NCBI RefSeq assembly: GCF_030159095.1
Contig: NZ_BRXS01000004.1
Location: forward strand, 491,673 to 555,672
Direction of reading: 5' to 3'
DNA from: Roseisolibacter agri
Lineage (GTDB): Bacteria; Gemmatimonadota; Gemmatimonadetes; Gemmatimonadales; Gemmatimonadaceae
DNA length: 64,000 nt
Within the stretch, counting starts at the first letter, position 1; each line of letters starts with the position of its first letter. The position numbers and the translations under genes were made by a program. This document shows positions 26,061 to 35,478 of this stretch, one piece after another. The notes beneath the pieces are model-generated. The model did not search any database. It was not told the origin of the DNA and was given only the letters and a program-made list of their open reading frames with translations.

Positions 26061-28876
26061 GCGCCGCCGCCCATGGCGGCGAGCGTCGCGGCCAGCTGCT
26101 CGCGGCGCCGCGACCAGTCGGCCTCCTTCTGCCGCTCGGCGTCCACCACGGCGGCGGGCGCGCGCGACACGAAGCCCTCGTTCGACAGCCGGCCGCGCAG
26201 CGCGCCCAGCTGCTTGTCGAGCTCCGCCAGCTCCTTCGTCAGCTTCTCGCGCTCCTTGTCGAGGTCCACGATCCCGCCGAGTGGAACGACCAGCTCCGTG
26301 CCGCCGCCGAGCACCTTCGTGGCCGCCGCGCCCGCGGGCTTCGCGTCCGCCACGGCGAGCGTGCTGCGCGTGAGCCGGCCCGCCAGCACCGCCTCCGACT
26401 CGAACAGCGCGCGCGTCGCCGCGTCGCGCACGACGAGCATCGCCTCGACCTGCTTGCCCGGCGCGACGTTGTACTCGGCGCGCACCTCGCGCAGCGCGCT
26501 CACCGCCTCGCGCACGAGCTCGAACTCCGCGGCGCCGTTGGACGATGCGTCCGCGCCACGCGCCTGCGGCCAGCTCGCGACCGTCAGGAACTCGCCCTGC
26601 GCGCGGCCCGGCAGCCGCTGCCAGAGCGACTCGGTGATGAACGGCACCACGGGATGCAGCAGGCGCAGCGCGCCGTCGAGCGCGTGCACGAGCACCGCGC
26701 GCGCGACCTCGCGGTCGTCCTCCGTCGCGCCCGCGCCGGCCAGCCGGCCCTTCGTGCTCTCCAGGTACCAGTCCGCCAGCTCGTTCCACACGAAGCGGCG
26801 CGCCGCCTCGGCGTACTCGTTCAGGCGCAGGCCCGCCGCGTGCTCGCCCTCGCGCCACTGCGACTCGCCGTGCGCCGACACGCCGCCTGCAGGCGTCGGG
26901 CGCGCGGGGCCGAGCGCCGCGTCGCAGTCCGCGATCGCCTGGTCCAGGCGCGCGAGGATCCAGCGGTCCGCGCGCGTGAGGCGCTCGGCCGCGACGTCGG
27001 CGAGCGGCGTCACCGCCTCGGTGCCGACGTTCTGCAGCAGGAAGCGGCCGATGTTCCAGAGCTTCGTGCAGAAGTTGCGGCCCGGCGCGAACGACTTCTC
27101 CAGGTCGTTGTGGTCGAGGATGACGTCCGCGCCCATGCCGAGGCCCGCGATCGCCGTCCAGCGGAGCGCGTCGGCGCCGTAGCGCTGCACGACCTCGATG
27201 GGATCGATCCCGTTGCCGAGCGACTTGGACATCTTGCGGTGCTGCGTGTCGCGCACCGTGCCGTGCAGGTAGACCGTGTGGAACGACGTGCGATCCTTGA
27301 ACGCGTAGCCGGCCATGATCATGCGCGCGACCCAGAAGAAGAGGATCTCCGGGGCCGTCACGAGCACGTCGGACGGGAAGAACGCCTTCAGGTCGTCGCT
27401 GTCCTCGTTCGGCCAGCCGAGCGTGGAGACCGGCCAGAGCCACGACGAGAACCACGTGTCGAGCACGTCGTCGTCCTGGCGCACGCTCGCGCTGCCGCAC
27501 GACGGGCACGCGCTGACGTCGTGCCGCAGCGCGTCGTGCCAGTTGCACGCGTCGCAGTAGAACACCGGGATGCGGTGGCCCCACCAGAGCTGCCGCGAGA
27601 TGTTCCAGTCGCGGATGTTCTCCAGCCAGTGGACGTACACGCCCTCCCAGCGCTCGGGGAGGATGCGCGTCGCGCCCGAGCGCACGGCCTCCAGCGCCGG
27701 CGCGGCCAGCGGCGCCATCTTCACGAACCACTGGTCCGAGAGGCGCGGCTCGACGACGGTGTCGCAGCGGTAGCAGTGCCGCACGTTGTGCTGGTGCGCC
27801 TCGACCTTCACCAGGCGCCCCGCCGCGCGCAGCTGCTCCACCACCTTCTCGCGCGCCGCGAACCGGTCGAGGCCCGCGATGTCCGCCGGCACGCGCCCCT
27901 CGGCCTCGCTGACCTCCTTCATCGTGCCCGTCGCGTCGATGACGATCGGCATCGGCAGCGCATGGCGCCTGCCGACCTCGAAGTCGTTCGCGTCGTGCGC
28001 GGGCGTGATCTTCACGACGCCGGTCCCGAAGGCGGGATCGGTGTACTCGTCCGCGACGACCGGGATCGGGCGGTTCACCAGCGGCAGCGTCACCGTCTTG
28101 CCGACGATGTCGCGGTAGCGCTCGTCCTCGGGATGCACCGCCACCGCGACGTCGCCGAGCATCGTCTCGGGGCGCGTGGTGGCCACCGTGACGGTGCGCG
28201 TCGGGTCGTCGGTGAGCGGGTAGCTGACGTGATACAGCCTGCCCGCCGACTCCTGGAACTCCGCCTCCTCGTCGGAGAGCGACGTCATGCAGCGCGGGCA
28301 CCAGTGGATGACGCGGTGGCCCTTGTAGATCAGGCCGCGCTCGTAGAGGCGCACGAACGCCTCGCGCACGGCGAGGCTCAGCTCGGGCGAGAGCGTGTAG
28401 CGCGTGCGCGACCAGTCGCACGACGCGCCGATCGCCTTCAGCTGCTGCAGGATGACGCCGCCCGTCTCCTCGACGAACTGCGCGGTGCGGCCGACGAACG
28501 CCTCGCGCCCGAGGTCATAGCGCGTCTTGCCCTCCTCGCGCGCGATCAGCTTCTCGACGACGTTCTGGGTCGCGATGCCGGCGTGGTCGGTGCCGGGGAG
28601 CCAGAGCGCCTCGTCGCCGGCCATGCGGCGCCAGCGCGTGACGACGTCCTGCACCGTGTTGTTCAGGCCGTGCCCCATGTGCAGCACCGCCGTGACGTTG
28701 GGCGGCGGCATGAGCACGACGAACGGGTCGCGGTCGCCGTCCAGGCGGTTGGTGCGACGGGGCTGCGCGGTGTAGACGCCCGCCTCCTGCCAGCGCGCGT
28801 AGATCGCGGGCTCGGTGGCGGCGGCGTCGTAGGTCGCGGGGAGGTCGAGCGGGGCGGGGGAGCTGTGGTCGGCCAT
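26057..28876 (-). CDS. valS: Valyl-tRNA synthetase
   Basis: Class I aminoacyl-tRNA synthetase, 939 residues. HIGH motif is HMGHG at 66-70; the KMSKSLGNG motif lies near residue 549. The editing (CP1) domain, with TTRPETMLGD and GTGVVKITPAHD, removes mischarged Thr. Zinc-type cysteines (CYRC, CDAC, CPSCG) are present, as in long ValRS forms. The C-terminus ends with the typical valine-specific coiled-coil arm (VDLDKEREKLTKELAELDKQLG). Length is normal, and it is the first gene of its transcription unit. Confidence 0.96.
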   Translation of the reverse strand: MADHSSPAPLDLPATYDAAATEPAIYARWQEAGVYTAQPRRTNRLDGDRDPFVVLMPPPNVTAVLHMGHGLNNTVQDVVTRWRRMAGDEALWLPGTDHAGIATQNVVEKLIAREEGKTRYDLGREAFVGRTAQFVEETGGVILQQLKAIGASCDWSRTRYTLSPELSLAVREAFVRLYERGLIYKGHRVIHWCPRCMTSLSDEEAEFQESAGRLYHVSYPLTDDPTRTVTVATTRPETMLGDVAVAVHPEDERYRDIVGKTVTLPLVNRPIPVVADEYTDPAFGTGVVKITPAHDANDFEVGRRHALPMPIVIDATGTMKEVSEAEGRVPADIAGLDRFAAREKVVEQLRAAGRLVKVEAHQHNVRHCYRCDTVVEPRLSDQWFVKMAPLAAPALEAVRSGATRILPERWEGVYVHWLENIRDWNISRQLWWGHRIPVFYCDACNWHDALRHDVSACPSCGSASVRQDDDVLDTWFSSWLWPVSTLGWPNEDSDDLKAFFPSDVLVTAPEILFFWVARMIMAGYAFKDRTSFHTVYLHGTVRDTQHRKMSKSLGNGIDPIEVVQRYGADALRWTAIAGLGMGADVILDHNDLEKSFAPGRNFCTKLWNIGRFLLQNVGTEAVTPLADVAAERLTRADRWILARLDQAIADCDAALGPARPTPAGGVSAHGESQWREGEHAAGLRLNEYAEAARRFVWNELADWYLESTKGRLAGAGATEDDREVARAVLVHALDGALRLLHPVVPFITESLWQRLPGRAQGEFLTVASWPQARGADASSNGAAEFELVREAVSALREVRAEYNVAPGKQVEAMLVVRDAATRALFESEAVLAGRLTRSTLAVADAKPAGAAATKVLGGGTELVVPLGGIVDLDKEREKLTKELAELDKQLGALRGRLSNEGFVSRAPAAVVDAERQKEADWSRRREQLAATLAAMGGGA

Positions 28877-28953
28877 CCCCCAAAGTACAACGCCCCCGGG
28901 CCGAAGCCGCAGGGGCGAGGGGTGCCGCGTGCGCGATCCGCGCGCGGGACCGT

Positions 28954-29214
28954 CTATGAGTGGCTGGTGGGGCCGGCGTCCGGGTTGCGGAAGCGGTCCA
29001 CGCAGTCGCGGTTCGCGTCGATCTTGGCCTGCAGGTCGTCCGCCCGGTACCCCGCGTCCGGGCCGATGTCGGCGACCGCGCCACCCAGGCGCACGTCGTC
29101 GCGCACGAAGTCGGCGCCCTGCGGATCCGCGAGCTTGTCGTCCACGTCGGTCTGCTTGACCTTGAAGTTGCCGTTGGTGCTACGGCCGTTGTGCGGCTTG
29201 TGGCGTTCCGACAT
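28954..29214 (-). CDS. Small hydrophilic protein of unknown function
   Basis: An 86-residue, highly charged protein without signal or membrane helices, from ATG 29214, which has a GGAGAGGAGG ribosome site. Composition (many Asp, Lys, Asn; KQTDVDDKLADPQGADFVRDDVRLGG) suggests an extended or weakly folded protein. A single Cys is in NRDCVDRF. No family is recognised. The hairpin element at 29309-29375 separates it from the BON-domain gene upstream. Confidence 0.6.
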   Translation of the reverse strand: MSERHKPHNGRSTNGNFKVKQTDVDDKLADPQGADFVRDDVRLGGAVADIGPDAGYRADDLQAKIDANRDCVDRFRNPDAGPTSHS

Positions 29215-29308
29215 CCGTATCCTCCTCTCCGGGGAAAGCGCCGGCGCTGCGGCCGGCCCCGTTCCCAGGGGCAAGGCTCGGGCCGGGGGACGCGGATCCC
29301 ACAAACGA

Positions 29309-29375
29309 TCGGCGCTCCGCGCTCGGCGCTCGGCCAGTCCGTTCGACTTGGCGAGCGCCGAGCGCGGAGCGCCGA
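29309..29375. repeat. Heptad-built palindromic element (copy 1)
   Basis: A perfect 24-base inverted repeat (29309-29332 and 29352-29375) built from the 7-base unit CGGCGCT / CCGCGCT / CGGCGCT. The 19-base spacer holds CCGTTCGAC (29339-29347). Inner bases can extend the stem further with small bulges. It lies between two minus-strand genes and could act as a terminator for the BON-domain gene. The arm design and spacer word match the element in the aldehyde dehydrogenase gene at 61973-62054. Confidence 0.75.
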
Positions 29376-29400
29376 ATTTCGGACGGCCCCTGGGCCGACC

Positions 29401-30258
29401 TCAGTCCGCGCGGATGTTCCGGTCCGTCCGCCCCGTCTGCTCGCGCAGCACCGGGTCGGCCGAGGCGGGGTCGGCGACGTGGTCGCCCTTCGGGACGCCG
29501 GTCGGGGTGATCGGCGAGCCGCCCGTGCGGTCCCCCTCCAGGTCGGCCGTGGACGAGGCGCGGCGCTCGGCCAGCCCCTCGACGTCGTCGGCCGCGGCCT
29601 TCAGCGCCTGCTGCTCGCGCTGCCAGCGCTCCTCGAGCACCGGCTTCGGGTCGGCGTGGCGGTCGACCTCGGCCGAGGTGCCCTGGCGCGGGCGGCCGGT
29701 GCCGATGCCCATCCCCTCCCAGCGCGGCGACGTCTCCTCGTCGCCCGCCTCGTAGCGGCGGCCGCGCTCCTCGAAGCGGTCCTCGTCGTCGCGCACCGTG
29801 AGGCGGTTGACGACCGTGTCGACGCCGGGCACGCCGCGCGTGACGGTCACCGCGTGGTGCGTCTCGTCCTCGGCGTGCACCCAGCCGGTGAGCTCGATGA
29901 TGCCGGTGCCGATGGCGCCGATGTCGATCGCGCGCTCGCTCAGCACGGGATCGTTGCGGAAGGCCTCGAGCACGCGCTCCTCGAGCACCTCGCCCTCGTC
30001 GGCGTCGTCGCCGAGCGGCTCGTCGTCGTACTCGGGGACGTCGTGCGCGGACGGGCGGCCCGAGAGCTCCTGCTCCGTGCCCTCGTCCTCGAGCGCGGCC
30101 TCGCCGAACCGGTCGCGCACCTTCTGCGTGATGCCCGACAGCCCGCCGTAGCGCTGCGCGAGCAGCACGCCGGCGGCGAGCCCCGCGAGCGCGCCGACGG
30201 CGACGAAGATGGCGCCGGAGGTGGAGCTTTCGCGGTCGCGGTAGCGAATGGTGGCCAT
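29401..30258 (-). CDS. BON-domain membrane-anchored protein
   Basis: A 285-residue protein from ATG 30258. Residues about 14-36 form one hydrophobic helix (GAIFVAVGALAGLAAGVLLAQRYGG). Residues about 92-155 match a BON domain (VLEAFRNDPVLSERAIDIGAIGTGIIELTGWVHAEDE then TRGVPGVDTVVNRLTV). The remainder is acidic and low-complexity. BON domains are thought to bind phospholipid or other envelope components and often occur in stress-related proteins. The frame is open upstream, but those codons lie in the thrS promoter region, so I take the internal ATG. Confidence 0.75.
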   Translation of the reverse strand: MATIRYRDRESSTSGAIFVAVGALAGLAAGVLLAQRYGGLSGITQKVRDRFGEAALEDEGTEQELSGRPSAHDVPEYDDEPLGDDADEGEVLEERVLEAFRNDPVLSERAIDIGAIGTGIIELTGWVHAEDETHHAVTVTRGVPGVDTVVNRLTVRDDEDRFEERGRRYEAGDEETSPRWEGMGIGTGRPRQGTSAEVDRHADPKPVLEERWQREQQALKAAADDVEGLAERRASSTADLEGDRTGGSPITPTGVPKGDHVADPASADPVLREQTGRTDRNIRAD

Positions 30259-30403
30259 GCGGTGGTCCGTGTGGCGGAGGTGAAGATGCTCAAATAGTTT
30301 ACGCGTTTCCCGGCCCGTCGCACGGCCGGAATTCCACGCTACACTGCGACCGCGCGGGCGCAAGAACAAGGCCACCCCTCGGGGTCGCCACTGCCTCTCC
30401 TCG

Positions 30404-32413
30404 ATGTCCTCTTCGATCCTCGATCGCCCCGACGCTCCGTCGCCCGACGCCCCGACGCTCACGCTCGTGCTGCCCGACGGTGCGACGCGCACCGTGCCCG
30501 CCGGCACGCTGCCCCGCGACGTCGTCGCGTCCATCGGCGAGCGGCTGCTCAAGGCCGCGGTCGCGGTCTCGGTGGACGGCGAGGTGCAGGACCTGATCAC
30601 GCCGCTGCGCCGCGGCGGCGCGTTCAAGGTGCTCACGGACAAGAGCCCCGAGGCGCTCGCCGTGCTGCGCCACTCCGGCGCGCACGTGCTGGCGACGGCG
30701 GTGCGCCGCGTGCGCCCCGACGCCAAGATCGGCTTCGGCCCCGCCATCGACGACGGCTTCTACTACGACTTCGAGGTCGCCGCGCCCTTCACGCCCGAGG
30801 ACCTGATGGCCTTCGAGGCGGAGATGCGCAAGGTCGTGCAGGAGAAGCTCGCCTTCGAGCGCCGCGAGGTCTCGCGCGACGAGGCGCAGGTCGTCTTCAG
30901 GGACGATCCGCTCAAGCTCGAGCGCCTGCAGGACCTCCCCGACGACGAGGTCATCTCGACGTACCGCGACGGCGACTTCGTGGACCTGTGCCGTGGCCCG
31001 CACGTGCCCGACACGTCGTGGCTGAAGCACTTCAAGCTCATGTCGACGGCGGGCGCGTACTGGCGCGGCGACTCCAAGCGGCAGATGCTGCAGCGCATCT
31101 ACGCGACGGCCTTCTTCAAGAAGGAGGAGCTGGAGGCGCACGTCCACCGCATCGAGGAGGCGAAGCGCCGCGACCACCGCGTGCTCGGCAAGGCGCTGGA
31201 CCTGTTCCAGTTCTTCCCGGTCGCGCCGGGCGCCGCCTTCTGGACGCCGCGCGGGACGACGATCTACAACACGCTCATCGACTTCGTGCAGGAGCGGCAG
31301 AAGGAGCGCTTCCTCGAGATCAAGACGCCGCTGCTGTTCACGAAGAAGCTGTGGGAGCAGTCCGGCCACTGGGGCAAGTACCGCGAGAACATGTTCCTCG
31401 TCCTCGACAACGAGACGAACGAGCACGACATGTCGCTCAAGCCGATGAACTGCCCCTCGCACCACCTGTACTTCACGTCGACGCGCCACTCGTACCGCCA
31501 GCTGCCGCTGCGCTACGTGACGTTCGACGTGCTCCACCGGAACGAGCTCTCGGGCGCGCTGTCGGGCCTCACGCGCGTGCGCCAGTTCGCGCAGGACGAC
31601 TGCCACGTCTACCTGCGCGAGGACCAGATCGTCGACGAGGTGAAGTTCCTGATGGACTTCATCCTCGGCTACTACGAGACGTTCGGGCTGACGGCGACGC
31701 TCAAGTTCGCGACGCGCCCCGAGCAGCGCATCGGCTCCGACGAGATGTGGGACCGCGCCGAGTCGGCGCTGCGCGGCGCGCTGGAGGCGACGGGCAAGCC
31801 GTACGAGCTGAAGGAGGGCGACGGCGCGTTCTACGGGCCGAAGATCGACTTCGACGTGCACGACTCGATCGGGCGCGCGTGGCAGCTGGGCACGATCCAG
31901 CTGGACTACGCGGCGCCGGAGCGCTTCGACCTGACGTACGTCGGCGCCGACAACGCGCCGCACCGGCCGGTCGTCATCCACCGCGCCGTCAGCGGCTCGA
32001 TGGAGCGCTTCATCGCCATCCTCATCGAGCACTTCGCGGGCGCGTTCCCGGTGTGGCTGGCGCCCGAGCAGGTGACGGTGATCCCGATCGCCGAGGACTA
32101 CGCGGAGTACGCCGGGCGCGTCGCGGCGACGCTGCGGGAGTCGGGCGTGCGCGTGGTGTACGATGCCGCGAGCACGGAGGACTACCGCGTGCGCATCCGC
32201 GAGGCGGCGACGATGAAGGTGCCGTACATGCTCGTGCTCGGGCGCCGCGAGGCCGAGGCGGGCACGGTCACGGTGCGCACGCGCGGGCGTGAGAAGCAGG
32301 AGGCGATGCCGCTGGAGCAGTTCGTCGCGCGGGTCACGGACGAGATCCGCTCGCGCGCGCTGGTGCCCGTGTCGGACGCGGACGAGGCGGCGGCGGCGAA
32401 GTCGGCGAGCTGA
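30404..32413 (+). CDS. thrS: Threonyl-tRNA synthetase
   Basis: Class II aminoacyl-tRNA synthetase, 669 residues. Residues 15-80 are the TGS domain; residues about 85-240 the tRNA SAD editing domain (HSGAHVLATAV with HxxxH, and CRGPHVPDT); then the catalytic core with motif 2 (VLHRNELSGALSGLTRVRQF, QDDCHVY) and motif 3 (HRAVSGSMERF), and the anticodon-binding domain. The zinc ligands (Cys in MNCPSHH, His residues) are present. No T-box leader is visible; a TACACT hexamer at 30340-30345 may be the -10 box. A terminator follows. Confidence 0.96.
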   Translation: MSSSILDRPDAPSPDAPTLTLVLPDGATRTVPAGTLPRDVVASIGERLLKAAVAVSVDGEVQDLITPLRRGGAFKVLTDKSPEALAVLRHSGAHVLATAVRRVRPDAKIGFGPAIDDGFYYDFEVAAPFTPEDLMAFEAEMRKVVQEKLAFERREVSRDEAQVVFRDDPLKLERLQDLPDDEVISTYRDGDFVDLCRGPHVPDTSWLKHFKLMSTAGAYWRGDSKRQMLQRIYATAFFKKEELEAHVHRIEEAKRRDHRVLGKALDLFQFFPVAPGAAFWTPRGTTIYNTLIDFVQERQKERFLEIKTPLLFTKKLWEQSGHWGKYRENMFLVLDNETNEHDMSLKPMNCPSHHLYFTSTRHSYRQLPLRYVTFDVLHRNELSGALSGLTRVRQFAQDDCHVYLREDQIVDEVKFLMDFILGYYETFGLTATLKFATRPEQRIGSDEMWDRAESALRGALEATGKPYELKEGDGAFYGPKIDFDVHDSIGRAWQLGTIQLDYAAPERFDLTYVGADNAPHRPVVIHRAVSGSMERFIAILIEHFAGAFPVWLAPEQVTVIPIAEDYAEYAGRVAATLRESGVRVVYDAASTEDYRVRIREAATMKVPYMLVLGRREAEAGTVTVRTRGREKQEAMPLEQFVARVTDEIRSRALVPVSDADEAAAAKSAS

Positions 32414-32436
32414 TTCACGCGTTGCGGGTTCGGCAG

Positions 32437-32470
32437 GCGGGGCGGTCGCACGGTGGTGCGGCCGCCCCGC
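32437..32470 (+). terminator. 15-bp hairpin terminator of thrS
   Basis: Arms 32437-32451 and 32456-32470 (GCGGGGCGGTCGCAC with GTGCGGCCGCCCCGC, one T-G wobble) and a GGTG loop, 24 bases past the thrS stop. Confidence 0.7.
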
Positions 32471-32610
32471 GTCGCGTTCGCGCCGTAAGGATCGCGTGTC
32501 GAACGCCCGTGAAACGGTGGGGCTCGCCTTGCGGCCGCGCGTCGCGGGCTGCACGCTAGCGCAGCGGGAGTCATCCGCTCGGCGAGCCCCATCCCCTCGA
32601 GGAGGTCGCG

Positions 32611-35382
32611 ATGCTCCGATCCCAGGTCTCCGCAGCTCCGCTCCGAACCCGTGCCGACGCACCGTGGCTGGTCGTGGCCGCGCTGCTCGGCGCCACCGCG
32701 CTTCCCGCGCAGCAGCCCGCCACCGGCGCGGTGAGCGGCCGCGTCACCGGCGAGGACGGCGGCGGCATCCAGGCCGCCACCATCTCCGTGTCCGGTACCC
32801 TACTCGGCGCGACGACGCGCTCCGACGGCACGTACCGGCTCGCCCTCCGCCCCGGGCGCTACGAGCTGCGCGCCCGCCTGATCGGCTACGCCGTCGCGCG
32901 CGACAGCGTGACCGTCACCGCCGGTGGCAACGCCACGGTCAACTTCCGCCTCGAGCGCGCCGCCTCGACGCTGGAGGCCGTCGCCGTGACCGGCAGCCGC
33001 ACCGAGGCGCGCACCGTCATCGAGTCGCCGGTGCCCGTGGACGTCCTCTCGGCGGCGGAGATCAGGAGCACCGGCCGCGTGGAGACCGCGCAGATCCTCC
33101 AGCAGCTGGCGCCGAGCGTGAACTTCCCGCGGGCGACGATCTCCGACGGCACGGACCACGTGCGTCCCGCGACGCTGCGCGGCCTCGGCGCCGACCAGGT
33201 GCTGGTGCTCGTGAACGGGAAGCGGCGGCACACCAGCGCGCTGGTGAACGTCAACAGCTCGATCGGGCGCGGGCAGGCGGCCGTGGACCTGAACGCGATC
33301 CCGGCGAGCATGATCGAGCGGATCGAGGTGCTGCGCGATGGGGCCGCGGCGCAGTACGGCTCGGACGCGATCGCGGGCGTCGTCAACATCATCCTCAAGT
33401 CGAGCGGCGTGGGCGAGTTCTCCGCCACCGCCGGCCGCACGCAGACGACCTACGCGCGCGAGTTCAACGCGGACCGCAAGGCGACCGACGGCGGCACGGT
33501 GCAGCTGTCGCTCAACGGCGGCGTGAACCGCGCGCAGAACGCCTTCCTGCACGGCGGCGTGGAGTTCCGCGATCGCGACGCCACCAACCGCACCCTCGGC
33601 GATCCGCGCCCGCAGTCGTTCGCCGAGGTGGCGAGCAACACGACGCGCACCAACCTGACGGGGCCGATCAACCACCGGCAGGGCGACGCCGCGACCACGG
33701 ACCTCGTGGGCTTCCTCAACGGCGCCTACGGGCTGGCGAACGGCGTGGAGCTGTTCGCGTTCGGCGGCGTGAGCCGCCGCGACGGCGAGGCGGCGGGCTT
33801 CTTCCGGCGCGCGCAGGACGACCGCACGGTGCGCTCGCTCTACCCGAACGGCTTCCTGCCCCTCATCACGTCGCGCATCTGGGACGTCTCCACGACCGCG
33901 GGCGCGCGCACCACGTTCGGTGGGTGGCGGACGGAGCTCAGCACCGTCTTCGGCGGCAACTCGTTCCGCTACGACATCGAGAACAGCAACAACGCGTCGA
34001 TGGGGAACGCGAGCCCGACGGAGTTCTACGCCGGCACGCTGATCGACCGCCAGTCGACGACGAACCTCGACTTCTCGCGCGAGTTCCAGCCGCAGGCCGT
34101 GCGGGCGGTGCGCACCGCCGCCGGCGCCGAGTTCCGCATGGACTGGTACGAGATCCAGGAGGGTGAGCCGGACTCGTACCGCGACGGCGACGTGCGGGTG
34201 ATCGGCGCCAACGGCCAGCCGACGACGACGCGCGCGGCCCCGGGCGCGCAGGTCTTCCCGGGCTTCCGCCCGACCGACGCCACCAGCCAGTCGCGCAACA
34301 ACGTCGCGGTCTACGCCGACGTCGAGACCGACGTCACCGACCGCTTCCTGGTCGCGGTCGCGGGCCGCTTCGAGAACTACAGCGACTTCGGCTCGACCAC
34401 CAACGGCAAGGTGTCGTCGCGCTTCACGCTGGCGCCGGGCTACGTGCTGCGCGGCGCCGCCAGCACCGGGTTCCGGGCGCCGTCGCTGCAGCAGTCGTTC
34501 TACTCCGCTACCGCGACCAACTTCGTGAACGTGAACGGCAACCTGACGCCGTTCGAGATCAAGACGTTCCCGGTCAGCTCGCAGCAGGCGCGCGTGCTGG
34601 GCGCCTCCGACCTGACGCCGGAGAAGTCGGTGAACCTGAGCGCCGGCCTGGCGATGGAGCCGGTGCGCAACCTGTCGCTCACCGTCGACGCGTACCAGAT
34701 CGACATCGACGACCGTATCGTGCTGTCGGAGAACTTCACCGGCGCCGCGGTCGCCGCCCTGCTCCAGCCGTTCGGCGCCACGGGCGGCCGCTACTTCACC
34801 AACGCGATCGACACGCGCACGCGCGGCCTCGACGTCGTCGCCAACTACGGGCTGAATCTCCAGGCCGCCGGCTTCGCGCGCTTCACCGCCGGCTTCGCGC
34901 GCAACTACACCGTCGTGCAGCGCGTGGACAGCACGCCGCCGGCGCTGCGCAGCCAGCAGGAGGCGCTGTTCGGCCGTGTGGAGCGCTCGCGCATCGAGGA
35001 GGGGCAGCCGCGCACCAACGTCCTGCTGTCGGGGACCTACGACCTGCGCAACTTCGGGCTCGTGGCGCGCACGCAGCGCTTCGGCGAGGTCACCACGCGC
35101 ACCGCGCTGACGGCCGCCGGCGTGCCGTCGGCACCGGACCAGACGTTCGGCGCCAAGTGGATCACCGACGTCAGCGCCTCGCTCCGGATCCTGTCGCGCG
35201 TGACGCTCGTGGTCGGCGCGGACAACGTCCTCGACGTGTACCCGGACGAGAACAGCGACCGGCGCAACTCCACCGCGGCCAACTCGGGGAACGCGAACTT
35301 CGGCATCTTCCCCTACAACCAGTTCTCGCCGTTCGGCTTCAACGGCCGGTACGTCTACGGGCGCGTGACCATCGGGCTCTGA
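32611..35382 (+). CDS. TonB-dependent receptor with carboxypeptidase-like N-domain
   Basis: A 923-residue outer-membrane receptor, ATG 32611 with a GAGGAGG site. After a signal peptide (cleavage near LPAQQ), residues about 30-115 form a CarboxypepD_reg-like beta-sandwich (GAVSGRVTGEDGGGIQAATI...LIGYAVARDSVTV). The plug domain follows (VDVLSAAEIRSTG, LRGLGADQVLVLVNGKRRH, IERIEVLRDGAAAQYGSDAIAGVVNI). The rest is a long beta-barrel ending in GRVTIGL. Closest pattern is the Gemmatimonadota/Bacteroidota group of receptors for unknown ligands; no SusD partner is next to it, so a siderophore, cobalamin or other small nutrient is as likely as a glycan. Confidence 0.92.
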   Translation: MLRSQVSAAPLRTRADAPWLVVAALLGATALPAQQPATGAVSGRVTGEDGGGIQAATISVSGTLLGATTRSDGTYRLALRPGRYELRARLIGYAVARDSVTVTAGGNATVNFRLERAASTLEAVAVTGSRTEARTVIESPVPVDVLSAAEIRSTGRVETAQILQQLAPSVNFPRATISDGTDHVRPATLRGLGADQVLVLVNGKRRHTSALVNVNSSIGRGQAAVDLNAIPASMIERIEVLRDGAAAQYGSDAIAGVVNIILKSSGVGEFSATAGRTQTTYAREFNADRKATDGGTVQLSLNGGVNRAQNAFLHGGVEFRDRDATNRTLGDPRPQSFAEVASNTTRTNLTGPINHRQGDAATTDLVGFLNGAYGLANGVELFAFGGVSRRDGEAAGFFRRAQDDRTVRSLYPNGFLPLITSRIWDVSTTAGARTTFGGWRTELSTVFGGNSFRYDIENSNNASMGNASPTEFYAGTLIDRQSTTNLDFSREFQPQAVRAVRTAAGAEFRMDWYEIQEGEPDSYRDGDVRVIGANGQPTTTRAAPGAQVFPGFRPTDATSQSRNNVAVYADVETDVTDRFLVAVAGRFENYSDFGSTTNGKVSSRFTLAPGYVLRGAASTGFRAPSLQQSFYSATATNFVNVNGNLTPFEIKTFPVSSQQARVLGASDLTPEKSVNLSAGLAMEPVRNLSLTVDAYQIDIDDRIVLSENFTGAAVAALLQPFGATGGRYFTNAIDTRTRGLDVVANYGLNLQAAGFARFTAGFARNYTVVQRVDSTPPALRSQQEALFGRVERSRIEEGQPRTNVLLSGTYDLRNFGLVARTQRFGEVTTRTALTAAGVPSAPDQTFGAKWITDVSASLRILSRVTLVVGADNVLDVYPDENSDRRNSTAANSGNANFGIFPYNQFSPFGFNGRYVYGRVTIGL

Positions 35383-35412
35383 CGCCGTCCGACGGACCGT
35401 GGTACAGCCGGC

Positions 35413-35450
35413 CGACGGGCGCCGCTACCTTCGGGTGGCGGCGCCCGTCG
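35413..35450 (+). terminator. 13-bp hairpin terminator after TonB receptor
   Basis: Perfect arms 35413-35425 and 35438-35450 (CGACGGGCGCCGC and complement), 12-base loop, 31 bases after the receptor stop. Confidence 0.65.
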
Positions 35451-35478
35451 CCGTTCCGCCTCCCCGCGCCCCGCCGCC

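Noticed and set aside
26061-28421. Upstream extension of the Big_5 lipoprotein frame
   Set aside because: The extension lies wholly inside valS in another frame; the lipoprotein signal peptide fixes the start at 26060.
30259-30403. T-box leader upstream of thrS
   Set aside because: Too short, and no T-box core or antiterminator sequence is visible.
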